Of a stretch of DNA of 42,135 nt, positions 17,415 to 25,733 are shown piece after piece (within the stretch, counting starts at the first letter, position 1; each line of letters begins with the position of its first letter). Both the position numbers and the translations under genes were made by a program. The notes under the pieces are model-generated. The model did no database searches. It was not told where the DNA came from and saw nothing but the letters and a program-made list of their open reading frames with translations. Origin of the DNA: an uncultured Bacteroidales bacterium (GTDB lineage: Bacteria; Bacteroidota; Bacteroidia; Bacteroidales; UBA932); assembly GCA_900316045.1 (NCBI GenBank), contig ONBM01000007.1, positions 1-42,135 of the forward strand, given 5' to 3'.

Positions 17415-19160
17415 ATGTCAGACTATATCGTTTCAGCTAGAAAATACCGTCCTGATTCATTTGAGACGCTCATAGGTCAGGACAACATCGTTCAGACCCT
17501 TAAAAATTCGATCAAGAGGGGCAAGCTGGCTCATGCCTACCTGTTCTGTGGTCCGCGCGGGGTTGGAAAAACGACTACGGCCAGGCTTTTCGCAAAGGCG
17601 ATCAACTGCGCTAATCCTACGAAAGACATGGATCCTTGCGGGGAGTGTGAGTCGTGCAAGTCATTCGAGGAAGGGCGTTCGTACTGCATTCATGAATTGG
17701 ATGCTGCGTCGAACAACGGCGTGGATGACATCAAGAACTTGATGGATCAGGTGCAGATTCCTCCTCAGGTGGGGAAGTACAGCGTGTACATCATAGATGA
17801 GGTGCACATGCTTTCCACGGCGGCGTTCAATGCTTTCCTGAAAACCCTGGAAGAGCCTCCGGCACATGCCATATTCATTCTGGCTACGACTGAAAAACAC
17901 AAAATCCTGCCTACCATCCTTTCCCGTTGCCAGACCTACGATTTCAACAGGATAAGCGTTCCGGACATAGTGAGGAATCTTAGGATGATAGCGACAAAGG
18001 AGAATGTCAGCATAGACGACGAGTCATTGCATGTGATAGCCCAGAAGGCGGACGGAGCCATGCGTGACGCCCTTACCATTTTCGACCAGACGGTAGCGTT
18101 CTGCGGAACCGACGTGAAATATTCAGAGGTCTTGAAGAATCTGAATGTCATTGATTATGAATATTCTTTCTCGCTGGTTGATGCTTTTCTGGCCGGGGAC
18201 TATGGCACAGCTTTGGAGAAGTTCGACGAGATATTGTCGAAGGGATTCAATGCTCTTCATTTCGTCGCTGCTTTGAGTTCGCATTTAAGAGATCTCATGG
18301 TGGCTAAGAACGGGGGGATTGACAATTTGCTTGAATTGCCGGTGTCTTTGAAAACGAGGTATCGCGAGCAGGCGGACAGATGCCCGACGGCATTTTTATT
18401 TGACGCTCTGACTACCACGACGCAGTGCGAGGCGGGATATAAAATGGCAGTGAATCCCAGGCTGCATATTGAATATTCATTAATGAAGCTTAGCTTTCTG
18501 ATGAAGGCTCCTTCGAATGCCTCCGTAGCGCCCAGAGCCGTTGCCCCTGTAAAGGCTCCTGCTGCCATAGCTGAGCCTTCCGCTGCTGTTTCGGAGCCGC
18601 CTGCTAAGGCTGCTTCCGAGCCGGAGCCGGCGTCGCCTGTACAGGCACCGGCTGCGTCCGTTTCAGAAACGCCAGCCCCGAGACCAAGGAGGAAAGTCGC
18701 TAAATCCGGAGCTTCGCTGTCCTTAAACTCTATTCAAGAGGAAAGCGAAAAAAAAGTTACTTCCTCCGCAATTAGAGAAGAGGACGAAATGCCTGATGAA
18801 GAGGCTGTCGTGGAAGCGTGGAAAGAGATGCCGGAATATTGTGCCAAGCAGCCGAGGCTTAGCAGCACTTTGCAGAATGCTGAATATGCCATGACAGAGA
18901 AGGATGGCTGCAAGATTCTGACTTTCAACGTGGATAACGTCGCCCAGCAGACTTGGATACGGGAGCGTCAGCTGCATGCGCTGGAAGGATATTTGCAGAA
19001 AAAATTAGGCTCGACGAAATTCCGCCTGGATGTGGACGTGAAGCCGACTGAACAGAAAGAAATGGCTCCATACACCGATGAGGAGAAGGCGAAAGCCCTA
19101 ATGAAAGAGAATGGGGAAGTTGGCAACCTCATCAAAGATTTCGGGCTGGAGACAAAGTAA
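17415..19160 (+). CDS. dnaX: DNA polymerase III subunits gamma/tau
   Basis: The clamp-loader ATPase of the replicase. Domains: AAA+ module with Walker A GPRGVGKT (residues 46-53), a four-Cys zinc site in NCANPTKDMDPCGECESC (~65-82), Walker B VYIIDEVHML and sensor 1 ILATTEKHKILPTILSRC. Next come a lid domain and the oligomerisation domain to ~residue 365, then an Ala/Pro/Glu-rich linker (~370-440). A C-terminal tau-specific domain with RLSSTLQNAEY and IRERQLHALEGYLQKKLG covers ~460-581. At codons 445-447 an A8 run is followed by a stop in the -1 frame (18747-18775), which could yield a gamma-length product of ~453 residues. lptB follows after 12 bases. Confidence 0.96.
   Translation: MSDYIVSARKYRPDSFETLIGQDNIVQTLKNSIKRGKLAHAYLFCGPRGVGKTTTARLFAKAINCANPTKDMDPCGECESCKSFEEGRSYCIHELDAASNNGVDDIKNLMDQVQIPPQVGKYSVYIIDEVHMLSTAAFNAFLKTLEEPPAHAIFILATTEKHKILPTILSRCQTYDFNRISVPDIVRNLRMIATKENVSIDDESLHVIAQKADGAMRDALTIFDQTVAFCGTDVKYSEVLKNLNVIDYEYSFSLVDAFLAGDYGTALEKFDEILSKGFNALHFVAALSSHLRDLMVAKNGGIDNLLELPVSLKTRYREQADRCPTAFLFDALTTTTQCEAGYKMAVNPRLHIEYSLMKLSFLMKAPSNASVAPRAVAPVKAPAAIAEPSAAVSEPPAKAASEPEPASPVQAPAASVSETPAPRPRRKVAKSGASLSLNSIQEESEKKVTSSAIREEDEMPDEEAVVEAWKEMPEYCAKQPRLSSTLQNAEYAMTEKDGCKILTFNVDNVAQQTWIRERQLHALEGYLQKKLGSTKFRLDVDVKPTEQKEMAPYTDEEKAKALMKENGEVGNLIKDFGLETK
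18747..18775 (+). other. Candidate frameshift or slippage site in dnaX
   Basis: The in-frame codons GAA AAA AAA GTT contain eight consecutive A residues (18748-18755). In the -1 frame the next codons are AGT TAC TTC CTC CGC AAT and then TAG at 18773-18775. The run lies exactly between the Ala/Pro linker and the tau-specific domain. In E. coli and Thermus the dnaX gamma subunit is made by ribosomal frameshifting or by transcriptional slippage at an A run in the equivalent place. An AGAGGA lies just upstream (18737-18742). No strong downstream stem-loop was seen. Confidence 0.6.
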
Positions 19161-19172
19161 ATATTTACGAAT

Positions 19173-20012
19173 ATGAAACTTCATTGCGATAATCTTGTAA
19201 AGAAATACGGCATAAGGACGGTTGTGAAGGGCGTGTCCATGGAGATTAACCAAGGAGAGATAGTGGGTTTCCTGGGGCCAAACGGCGCAGGAAAGACCAC
19301 CAGCTTCTATATGATCACCGGTCAGATAGTTCCTAACGGTGGGCGCGTGTACCTGGATGATGAAGACATCACGGAACTTCCTATGTACAAACGGGCTCAG
19401 AAAGGAATAGGATACCTGCCCCAAGAGGCATCGGTGTTCAGGAAGATGTCGGTTGAGGATAACATAATGTCCGTGATGGAAATGTCCGACATGACTAGGG
19501 ACGAGCGCAACAAGAGGCTGGAGAACCTTATTGACGAGTTTAATCTCTCAAAGGTTCGCAAGAGCCTTGGAATCCAGCTTTCCGGAGGGGAAAGGCGCCG
19601 TTGCGAAATAGCGCGCGCTCTGGCCATCGACCCTAAGTTCATCCTTCTGGACGAACCGTTCGCAGGCGTGGACCCTATCGCCGTCGAGGACATTCAGTTC
19701 ATAATTGCTAAGCTGAAATATAAGAACATAGGCGTGATCATCACAGACCACAACGTCGGCGAGACGCTGGCCATAACAGACAGAGCGTACCTGCTTTATG
19801 AGGGAACGATTCTTCAGCAGGGTACTCCAGAACAGCTGGCATCCGACGAGGATGTGCGCACGAAATATCTGGGCTCTGGCTTCATATTGAAGAAATCTGT
19901 CTCGGTTGAGCGCGCCAAGGCAGAGCATGAGGCAATTCTGGCAGCTCGGGCTGCAAAGGAGGCCATGCATGCTCAGGTTGCCTCTGATGCTTTGGATGCA
20001 GAAGAAGTTTAA
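19173..20012 (+). CDS. lptB: LPS export ABC transporter ATP-binding protein
   Basis: ATPase that powers lipopolysaccharide extraction by LptFGC at the inner membrane. Walker A is GPNGAGKTT (residues ~33-41). The Q-loop region carries [20 protein letters not shown], the signature [15 protein letters not shown], Walker [17 protein letters not shown], and the switch His lies in [20 protein letters not shown]. These are the LptB hallmarks. The 279-residue length includes an extra ~35-residue Ala/Glu-rich helical tail after LGSGFILKK, longer than the ~240 of E. coli LptB. It follows dnaX by 12 bases and may be co-transcribed. Confidence 0.95.
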   Translation: MKLHCDNLVKKYGIRTVVKGVSMEINQGEIVGFLGPNGAGKTTSFYMITGQIVPNGGRVYLDDEDITELPMYKRAQKGIGYLPQEASVFRKMSVEDNIMSVMEMSDMTRDERNKRLENLIDEFNLSKVRKSLGIQLSGGERRRCEIARALAIDPKFILLDEPFAGVDPIAVEDIQFIIAKLKYKNIGVIITDHNVGETLAITDRAYLLYEGTILQQGTPEQLASDEDVRTKYLGSGFILKKSVSVERAKAEHEAILAARAAKEAMHAQVASDALDAEEV

Positions 20013-20033
20013 TAAATGCTTTTGTAGCGACAC

Positions 20034-21677
20034 ATGAGAAAATACTTACTTTTTGCGGCAGCTTTTACCGCAATCTGCCTGAGTGCCAGCGCAGAAAAAA
20101 TTAATGGCACGAAAATATCCGGCAACAGCACGATTGCCGGAGTCATCACTGATTCTAAAACAGGGAAAGGAATAGAAGGGATAGCCGTTTCAGACGGATA
20201 TTCCTACACCAGGACAGACAAACACGGCGTTTACCAGATGGCAGCCAGTCCGAAATGCAGGGTCATCACGTATGTGACGCCTTCGGAGTTCAAGATAGCT
20301 CAAAATGCTGACGGAAGCCCTGCTTTTTTTGCATACAGAGACAAAAGCAAGAAACTGGACAGGCATGATTTCAGTCTTGAAAAGATGGCCTCTCCAGAGA
20401 AAGAATTCACCCTCTTCGCTTTGTCTGACCCTCAGTGCCAGACCGATTTCCATGTCTCCAGGTTCTTGAAAGAGGCCGTTCCCGGCATTGAGAGAGCAGC
20501 GAATGAAGAAATAGCCGGCGGAATGTCCGTGTACGGCGTAGGGCTGGGAGACATCATTTACGATAATCTGAGCATCTGGGAGCCCATGGCAGAGAACTTC
20601 AAGTCTTTCAAGACTAGCAATGGACGCATGCCAGTGTTCAACGTGCCAGGCAACCACGATCATTATAATGTTTCCGAAAGTGATTATGATGCCTTGAACA
20701 ATTACGTGAAATGGTTCGGGCCGACTGAATATTCGTTTGACAGAGGGGATGCCCATATCATCTGCATGGACGACATCGTGTTCCTTCAGACTCGGCCTCA
20801 GAAGCCAGGAAAGGCGTTCACGAATTGCGTTTATGCGGCAGGATTCACGGACGAGCAGGTGGAATGGCTGAAGGCGGACATAGCCCAAGTGAAGGACAAA
20901 GACCAGAAACTGTTGGTTTTCTGTACTCATGCTCCGTTTGCCGAGGGACGTGAGCAAGGCGGCCTGTATGTGAATCATGACCGTCATTACAGTGATGTGC
21001 TGTCGCTGATGACTGTCTTCAAGAATGCTCACATTCTGATAGGGCACACCCATCACCCATTCGTATATTTCCACGATGAATATGTATGCAAAGGCGGAAA
21101 GCCTGTCACCGAGCATGTTCTCGGGGCGCTTTGTGGCGCATGGTGGCATGCGAACATTTGCACGGATGGAACACCTAATGGCTTTGCGGAGTTTAGGGTA
21201 AAAGATGCATCGATAGTGGATGTCAAGCCTGTATGGACGAATTCGGACTCCAACGTGCAAATGAGGGTATTCGATGGGAATCAGGTATATACAGGCTCAA
21301 AAGGTTACGAGTTCCAATGGGAAGAGGACCTGAAAGGAAAATTCATCGCATCAATATGGTACGATGACGACAGGTACTGGAAGGTGGACTTCATCCAAGA
21401 CGGGAAGGTTTATCCTATGAAACGTGTGACCAGGCGTCAGAATGACTGGAATGCGGTTTCTTTCTTCATAAATGAAAACGGCAGGGGAATAGATAATGCC
21501 TCTTATAAGCCTAAAACCCTGCACTACTGGACGGTTGAGGCTCCTTCCGGGAATCCTGCGCAGGAGAAAAACTGGGAGATCAGGGCAGTTCAGACTATTC
21601 CTGATTCAGGAGTCACGCACGTTTATTCTTGCAGGACCTTACAGACCGGCTATTCAGGTCTCGGAATGGATGAATAG
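20034..21677 (+). CDS. Secreted calcineurin-like phosphoesterase
   Basis: A 547-residue exported metallophosphoesterase. MRKYLLFAAAFTAICLSASA is a signal peptide. Residues ~30-110 form a carboxypeptidase-regulatory-like beta domain (GVITDSKTGKGIEGIAVSDG). The binuclear-metal phosphoesterase domain covers ~125-375, with ALSDPQCQ (Gln in place of the usual His), GLGDIIYDNLS, VPGNHDHYN, FCTHAPF and GHTHHPFVY. A C-terminal beta domain completes the MetallophosN-Metallophos-MetallophosC layout. The substrate is unknown. The organophosphate antiporter gene 142 bases downstream suggests it may release or process phosphate esters in the periplasm; this is inference. Confidence 0.9.
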   Translation: MRKYLLFAAAFTAICLSASAEKINGTKISGNSTIAGVITDSKTGKGIEGIAVSDGYSYTRTDKHGVYQMAASPKCRVITYVTPSEFKIAQNADGSPAFFAYRDKSKKLDRHDFSLEKMASPEKEFTLFALSDPQCQTDFHVSRFLKEAVPGIERAANEEIAGGMSVYGVGLGDIIYDNLSIWEPMAENFKSFKTSNGRMPVFNVPGNHDHYNVSESDYDALNNYVKWFGPTEYSFDRGDAHIICMDDIVFLQTRPQKPGKAFTNCVYAAGFTDEQVEWLKADIAQVKDKDQKLLVFCTHAPFAEGREQGGLYVNHDRHYSDVLSLMTVFKNAHILIGHTHHPFVYFHDEYVCKGGKPVTEHVLGALCGAWWHANICTDGTPNGFAEFRVKDASIVDVKPVWTNSDSNVQMRVFDGNQVYTGSKGYEFQWEEDLKGKFIASIWYDDDRYWKVDFIQDGKVYPMKRVTRRQNDWNAVSFFINENGRGIDNASYKPKTLHYWTVEAPSGNPAQEKNWEIRAVQTIPDSGVTHVYSCRTLQTGYSGLGMDE

Positions 21678-21747
21678 TCATTGCTCTGGAAATTTTTTTT
21701 CTTGGAGGGCAATATTTTTACTTTGTTAGTTATGATTTGCTCATTTA

Positions 21748-21779
21748 TTTGCTTGCAAATGAAATTAACCGTAATTTAG
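21748..21779 (+). promoter_or_regulatory. Possible promoter of the organophosphate antiporter gene
   Basis: TTTG (21748-21751), 20 bases, then TAATTTAG (21772-21779), one mismatch from the -7 consensus. The TTTG lies in the inverted repeat ATTTGC-TT-GCAAAT (21747-21760), which could be an operator. Confidence 0.4.
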
Positions 21780-21819
21780 CGGCGCTAAAACGAAATGCTA
21801 ATCGTAAATAAGCGAAAGT

Positions 21820-23265
21820 ATGACACCAGAACAGACTAATAAATTCAATAGGTGGCAGTGGAGAACCATCATAGGGACAATGATTGGCTATGCCATCTTT
21901 TATGTAGTGCGAAAGAATTTCTCATTCGCAATCCCCGGACTCACAGCTCAATATGGGATTACTAAGACGGCTTTTGGAATCATCATGACTTTGATCGGGG
22001 TCATCTATGGGGCATCCAGGTTTGTCAACGGCATAATCGCAGACAGGTCGAACGGCCGGTGGCATATGGCGATCGGCCTGACTGGAAGTGCCATAGTCAA
22101 CATTCTTTTCGGGTTCGGGGCGATTATCGTCACTTCGATGACCGGCTTGTCGCAGGGTCCTGCCTTTGTCAGAGGGCTGGTCGTGTTTTTCGCCGTGCTG
22201 CTGATCCTCAACAACGTGTTCCAAGGTTGCGGATTTCCTCCTTGCAACAGGCTCATCACGCACTGGGTGGCTCCGAGCGAGCTCGCCACGAAAATGTCTC
22301 TTTGGAACACATCCCATTCAATAGGGGCTTTCATCGTCTCTGTTCTCTGTGGATGGCTCATGGGACATGCCGGAACCGATGTTTCAGCGGACCCCGAAAT
22401 GAGAGCGAGAGTCATAGAGAACACGAAGGATGCAGTTGCGGGTTTGCCGCCAGAGAAAGCCGAAGCTTTCTTGAACAATGCCCTTCAGCATGTAGGTGCT
22501 TGGCAATGGGCTTTCTGGGTGCCGGCTATCATCGCCGTCTTCGGCGTAATATTTATAATATTGACTCTTCGAGACACTCCGAAATCTGTCGGACTGCCGG
22601 AACTCGAAGGCACGAAGACGAAGCTTGACGATAATGACAGTCCTGCTGCGTTTAAGAAATTCCTCAGAGAAAAGGTCTGGTTTAACCCAATCATCTGGAT
22701 TATTGCTATTTCGGACTTCTTTGTTTATGTCGTGAGGTTTGCTGTTCTGGACTGGGGCCCTACTTTTTTGCAGGAATCGAGAGGCTTGTCCCCTGCGATG
22801 GCTGGATGGACAGTTGCTATCTTCGAATGCTTCGGCGTGTGCGGGATGCTTCTTGCGGGATGGATTTCCGATAAAGTTTTCAAGGGAAGGGCTCAGAGAA
22901 CCTGCCTCTTCTGCATGCTTGGCGTCATCTTGTTTGTGACGGCGTTCTTCCTTCTGCCAGAAAAGACGAATCCGTTAATTCTCCTGATTATCCTGGCTTG
23001 CGCCGGATTCTTCATTTACGGCCCTCAGGCTCTGTGCGGGATAATAGCGTCGCAGCAGGCAACGAACAGAGCTGCATCTACGGCAAACGGGCTCATCGGG
23101 ATGATATGCTACCTGAGCGTGCTTGTGTCGGGCTGGGGGTTTGGTGTCGTTTCCGACAATTTCGGCTGGAAGTGGGTATTCGTGACCATGATAATAGTGT
23201 CACTCCTCGGTTTCTTAGGATTCGCCCTTCTTTGGAATACCGCTCGTGACGGATACGACAAATAA
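21820..23265 (+). CDS. Organophosphate:phosphate antiporter family MFS transporter (GlpT/UhpT-like)
   Basis: A 481-residue inner-membrane carrier with about 12 transmembrane helices, expected to exchange a phosphorylated organic compound such as glycerol-3-phosphate or a hexose phosphate for inorganic phosphate. Family features are the N-terminal GYAIFYVVRKNFSFAIPGL with its substrate-site Arg, and the helix 4-5 region FQGCGFPPCNRLITHW. SLWNTSHSIGAFIVSVLCGW and the second-half Arg in DFFVYVVRFAVLDWGPTFL complete the set. It lies between a secreted phosphoesterase and a sugar-phosphate epimerase (12-base gap to the latter), so a sugar-phosphate substrate is plausible. The exact substrate cannot be read from sequence. 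Confidence 0.9.
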   Translation: MTPEQTNKFNRWQWRTIIGTMIGYAIFYVVRKNFSFAIPGLTAQYGITKTAFGIIMTLIGVIYGASRFVNGIIADRSNGRWHMAIGLTGSAIVNILFGFGAIIVTSMTGLSQGPAFVRGLVVFFAVLLILNNVFQGCGFPPCNRLITHWVAPSELATKMSLWNTSHSIGAFIVSVLCGWLMGHAGTDVSADPEMRARVIENTKDAVAGLPPEKAEAFLNNALQHVGAWQWAFWVPAIIAVFGVIFIILTLRDTPKSVGLPELEGTKTKLDDNDSPAAFKKFLREKVWFNPIIWIIAISDFFVYVVRFAVLDWGPTFLQESRGLSPAMAGWTVAIFECFGVCGMLLAGWISDKVFKGRAQRTCLFCMLGVILFVTAFFLLPEKTNPLILLIILACAGFFIYGPQALCGIIASQQATNRAASTANGLIGMICYLSVLVSGWGFGVVSDNFGWKWVFVTMIIVSLLGFLGFALLWNTARDGYDK

Positions 23266-23276
23266 ATTTAGCGGAC

Positions 23277-23969
23277 ATGAAATATCAGAATAAGCTTTCC
23301 GTTTCGGTCATGTGTTCTGACCTGATGAACCTGGGGAGAGAAATCGGCCTCTTGCGTAATCTGGGAACAGACATGCTGCATATGGACATTATGGATGCGC
23401 ACTTCGTGCCCAATCTGACTTTCGGGCCGGATTTCATCTCTGCCATTCAGAATATTACTGACCTCCCTGTAGATTGCCATTTCATGGTGACCGACCCGGA
23501 GCTGATGTTCGGCAAGCTGAAATTGAGGAAAGGAGATATATTCTCGGCTCACGCCGAGCTGAATGATGAGGCTGGCAAGCCGAGAGACTATTCAGAATTA
23601 GCAAGGAATGTCCACTCCTCCGGCGCTTTGTTCGGCCTGGCTCTGAATCCTGAGACGTCAGTGGAAAATCTAGAAAGGAACCTGCAATGCCTGGACACGG
23701 TGACGCTTATGTTGGTTCATCCTGGTTTCGCGGGATCTAAAATGGTGGACGGGATAATGGAGAAGGTAAGGGAGACTCGCGAATATCTGGACGCAAGAGG
23801 CTGCGACAGAGTGGAAATCAGCGTAGATGGAAGCGTGAGCGCAGAAAGGGCTGCTTACATGGCAGGACTCGGTGCCTCTATCTTCGTTGGTGGCACGGCT
23901 GGAATTTATATCAAGGGAAAGAAGTTGGAGGATACGATCCCGGAATTCAAGAAATGCATCGGAGGCTGA
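23277..23969 (+). CDS. Ribulose-phosphate 3-epimerase family protein (possibly allulose-6-phosphate type)
   Basis: A 230-residue TIM-barrel epimerase. Metal and catalytic motifs are present: HMDIMDAHFVPNLTFGPDF (catalytic Asp and metal His), VDCHFMVTDPELM, LMLVHPGFAGSKMVDGIMEK and EISVDGSVSAERA (second catalytic Asp), then GASIFVGGTAGIY. The opening SVSVMCSDLMNLGREIGLL deviates from the usual PSILSADF of Rpe and resembles AlsE-like members, so the substrate may be a hexulose 6-phosphate and not ribulose 5-phosphate. It is 12 bases downstream of the organophosphate antiporter, so both probably share one transcript and one pathway. Confidence 0.87.
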   Translation: MKYQNKLSVSVMCSDLMNLGREIGLLRNLGTDMLHMDIMDAHFVPNLTFGPDFISAIQNITDLPVDCHFMVTDPELMFGKLKLRKGDIFSAHAELNDEAGKPRDYSELARNVHSSGALFGLALNPETSVENLERNLQCLDTVTLMLVHPGFAGSKMVDGIMEKVRETREYLDARGCDRVEISVDGSVSAERAAYMAGLGASIFVGGTAGIYIKGKKLEDTIPEFKKCIGG

Positions 23970-23994
23970 GGCGAAAAGGGTTCTTTAGTAGAGC

Positions 23995-25065
23995 TCATAT
24001 GGGGAGATTGATTTCGGTGACTACCGGATAATGGTCAGAGAATCTCACGTGTTTGCAGGAATATGATACTCCCTTGAAATCGGCCGGGAATAGGACGTAA
24101 TCAATGCGGATGAGGGGCCAAAGGAATGAATATGTCGCCCCGAAGCCGGATCCGGCCTCCACGAACGCATCTTTCCTGCCTTTGCGTAGGCGGTGATAAG
24201 TGTAGGACATGGGCGTGTCATTGAAATCTCCAAGAACGATTGACTCCAGAGGGCAATCTTCAATGTCGGACAGCACCTGCTCCACTTGCCGGGGCCTCTT
24301 GATTATGGAGGCTTTCATCCTGTGTTCAGTCTCTCTCATCACTGAACGATGCTTCCAATTCCTTGCGAGGGCTGCCAGAGAAATGCTGTAGCTCTGGAAG
24401 TGGCAGTTATATATCCTTATCCTCCTTTCCCCGATGCGAATGTCAGTGTAAATTGCGAGGTTGGCGCTTTCTTCGAAATCTAAGTGCCCCCGAGACTCGA
24501 TTGGGAATCGGCTCAGGGTAACGTTGCCCGAGCCGCCTCCTGCATTCATGTTGATGTAATAGCAAGAGAAATAGTCTGGGAATTGCGCTTCGAGCAGCTT
24601 CGGAACATCATTCAGATGCTCTGAACTAAACTCTTGCAGGCAGACGATGTCGGCATTGGTGCGCCTTACGAGAGCAGTTATCGAGTCCAGGCTTTCGGAA
24701 TATTCATAACCCTTGCCAAGAGAGAACTTCCCGACGTTGTATGTCATTATCTTGATGCAATCATCTCCCTTGCCGGCTCCTCCCGACGCAAAGCGGAAAT
24801 ACCTCCCGATGAACAGCAAGCCAGGGAGCAGAGCTAGCAGAGGGATGATGAAAGTTCTTGACTTCCTGCAAATCGCCCAGATTAGCATTATGACGTTCAG
24901 CAGGATGAAAGGTATGAACAGAAGGCCGAAGAAAGTGAAATACCATGCTTTGGCAGGGTTCACTAGCATGGAAACATAGCTAAGAGCTAGAAGACCTGCC
25001 GACAGGAGCATAAGAACTCTTGCCGCGATCCCCATCATGCTCCACCCCTGTTTCTTCTTAGCCAT
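23995..25065 (-). CDS. Membrane-anchored endonuclease/exonuclease/phosphatase family protein
   Basis: A 356-residue protein. Three hydrophobic helices occupy residues ~12-90. An EEP fold follows, with MTYNVGKFSLG (Asn of the active site), IVCLQEFSSEH (metal-binding Glu), the SIVLGDFNDTPMSYTYHRL motif (catalytic Asp/Asn) and the terminal RFSDHYPVVTEINL (Asp-His pair). The active domain would face outside or the cytoplasm next to the membrane. The substrate could be a nucleic acid, phospholipid or phosphoinositide-like ester. The gene starts one base after the rhomboid stop and belongs to the minus-strand run from 27936. Confidence 0.88.
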   Translation of the reverse strand: MAKKKQGWSMMGIAARVLMLLSAGLLALSYVSMLVNPAKAWYFTFFGLLFIPFILLNVIMLIWAICRKSRTFIIPLLALLPGLLFIGRYFRFASGGAGKGDDCIKIMTYNVGKFSLGKGYEYSESLDSITALVRRTNADIVCLQEFSSEHLNDVPKLLEAQFPDYFSCYYINMNAGGGSGNVTLSRFPIESRGHLDFEESANLAIYTDIRIGERRIRIYNCHFQSYSISLAALARNWKHRSVMRETEHRMKASIIKRPRQVEQVLSDIEDCPLESIVLGDFNDTPMSYTYHRLRKGRKDAFVEAGSGFGATYSFLWPLIRIDYVLFPADFKGVSYSCKHVRFSDHYPVVTEINLPI

Positions 25066-25066
25066 G

Positions 25067-25723
25067 TCAGTATCGGAATAATCTGCCGGTCTTTTTCCAA
25101 TATAATATCAGCAGCCAGCCGAACAGCATGCCGCCGAGGTGAGCGAAATGTGCCACGCCTTCAGCAGTCCCCGTTATGCCGAAGAACAGTTCAATCGCCA
25201 CGAATATGAGGACGAACCATTTCGCTTTCAACGAAACCGGAGGGAAAATCAGCGTCCACACAGAATCTGGATAAAGCATGGCGAAAGCGATCTGCACGCC
25301 GTAAAGGGCTCCGGAAGCTCCCAGGATTGGCGTCCTGGCGATATTGGTATAAGAAGAAAGTCCCGTTGCGATTTGCACGTATTGGAAGCCAGTGTGTATC
25401 AGCAGGGCGCCTAGTCCTGCCACGAAATATAGGATCAGGAACTTCTTCGTGCCTATGGCTCTTTCCAGGGCGGCGCCGAACATCCACAAAGCCCACATGT
25501 TAAAGAATATGTGAGCGAAGCCTCCGTGCATGAACATGTATGTGATTGGCTGCCAGATCCTGAAGAAAGGCGAGGTGGGGAAGAACATTGCGAACGTGCC
25601 AATCATGAAATTCTCGTTGAGGCGCGTGGCAACGAACATTATTATGTTGATGATGAGAAGGTTGAGCGTCGCTGGCGGGATTGAGGCCAGAGGGTTTGAG
25701 TTGTCGTAGTAATATCTTGACAT
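25067..25723 (-). CDS. Rhomboid family intramembrane serine protease
   Basis: A 218-residue protease with about six transmembrane helices. The catalytic serine lies in GASGALYG (residue ~130) and the catalytic His in VAHFAHLGGMLFGWLL near the C-terminus. The MFMHGGFAHIFFNMWALW segment gives the family HxxxN-type oxyanion region. Substrates are membrane proteins and cannot be predicted. It lies between mutL (10-base gap) and the EEP gene (1-base gap), so all three are probably co-transcribed. Confidence 0.93.
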   Translation of the reverse strand: MSRYYYDNSNPLASIPPATLNLLIINIIMFVATRLNENFMIGTFAMFFPTSPFFRIWQPITYMFMHGGFAHIFFNMWALWMFGAALERAIGTKKFLILYFVAGLGALLIHTGFQYVQIATGLSSYTNIARTPILGASGALYGVQIAFAMLYPDSVWTLIFPPVSLKAKWFVLIFVAIELFFGITGTAEGVAHFAHLGGMLFGWLLILYWKKTGRLFRY

Positions 25724-25733
25724 AACGGAATGT

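Noticed and set aside
20190..21260. A 356-codon open frame opposite the phosphoesterase
   Set aside because: Antisense shadow of a well-supported gene with signal peptide and metal motifs on the plus strand.
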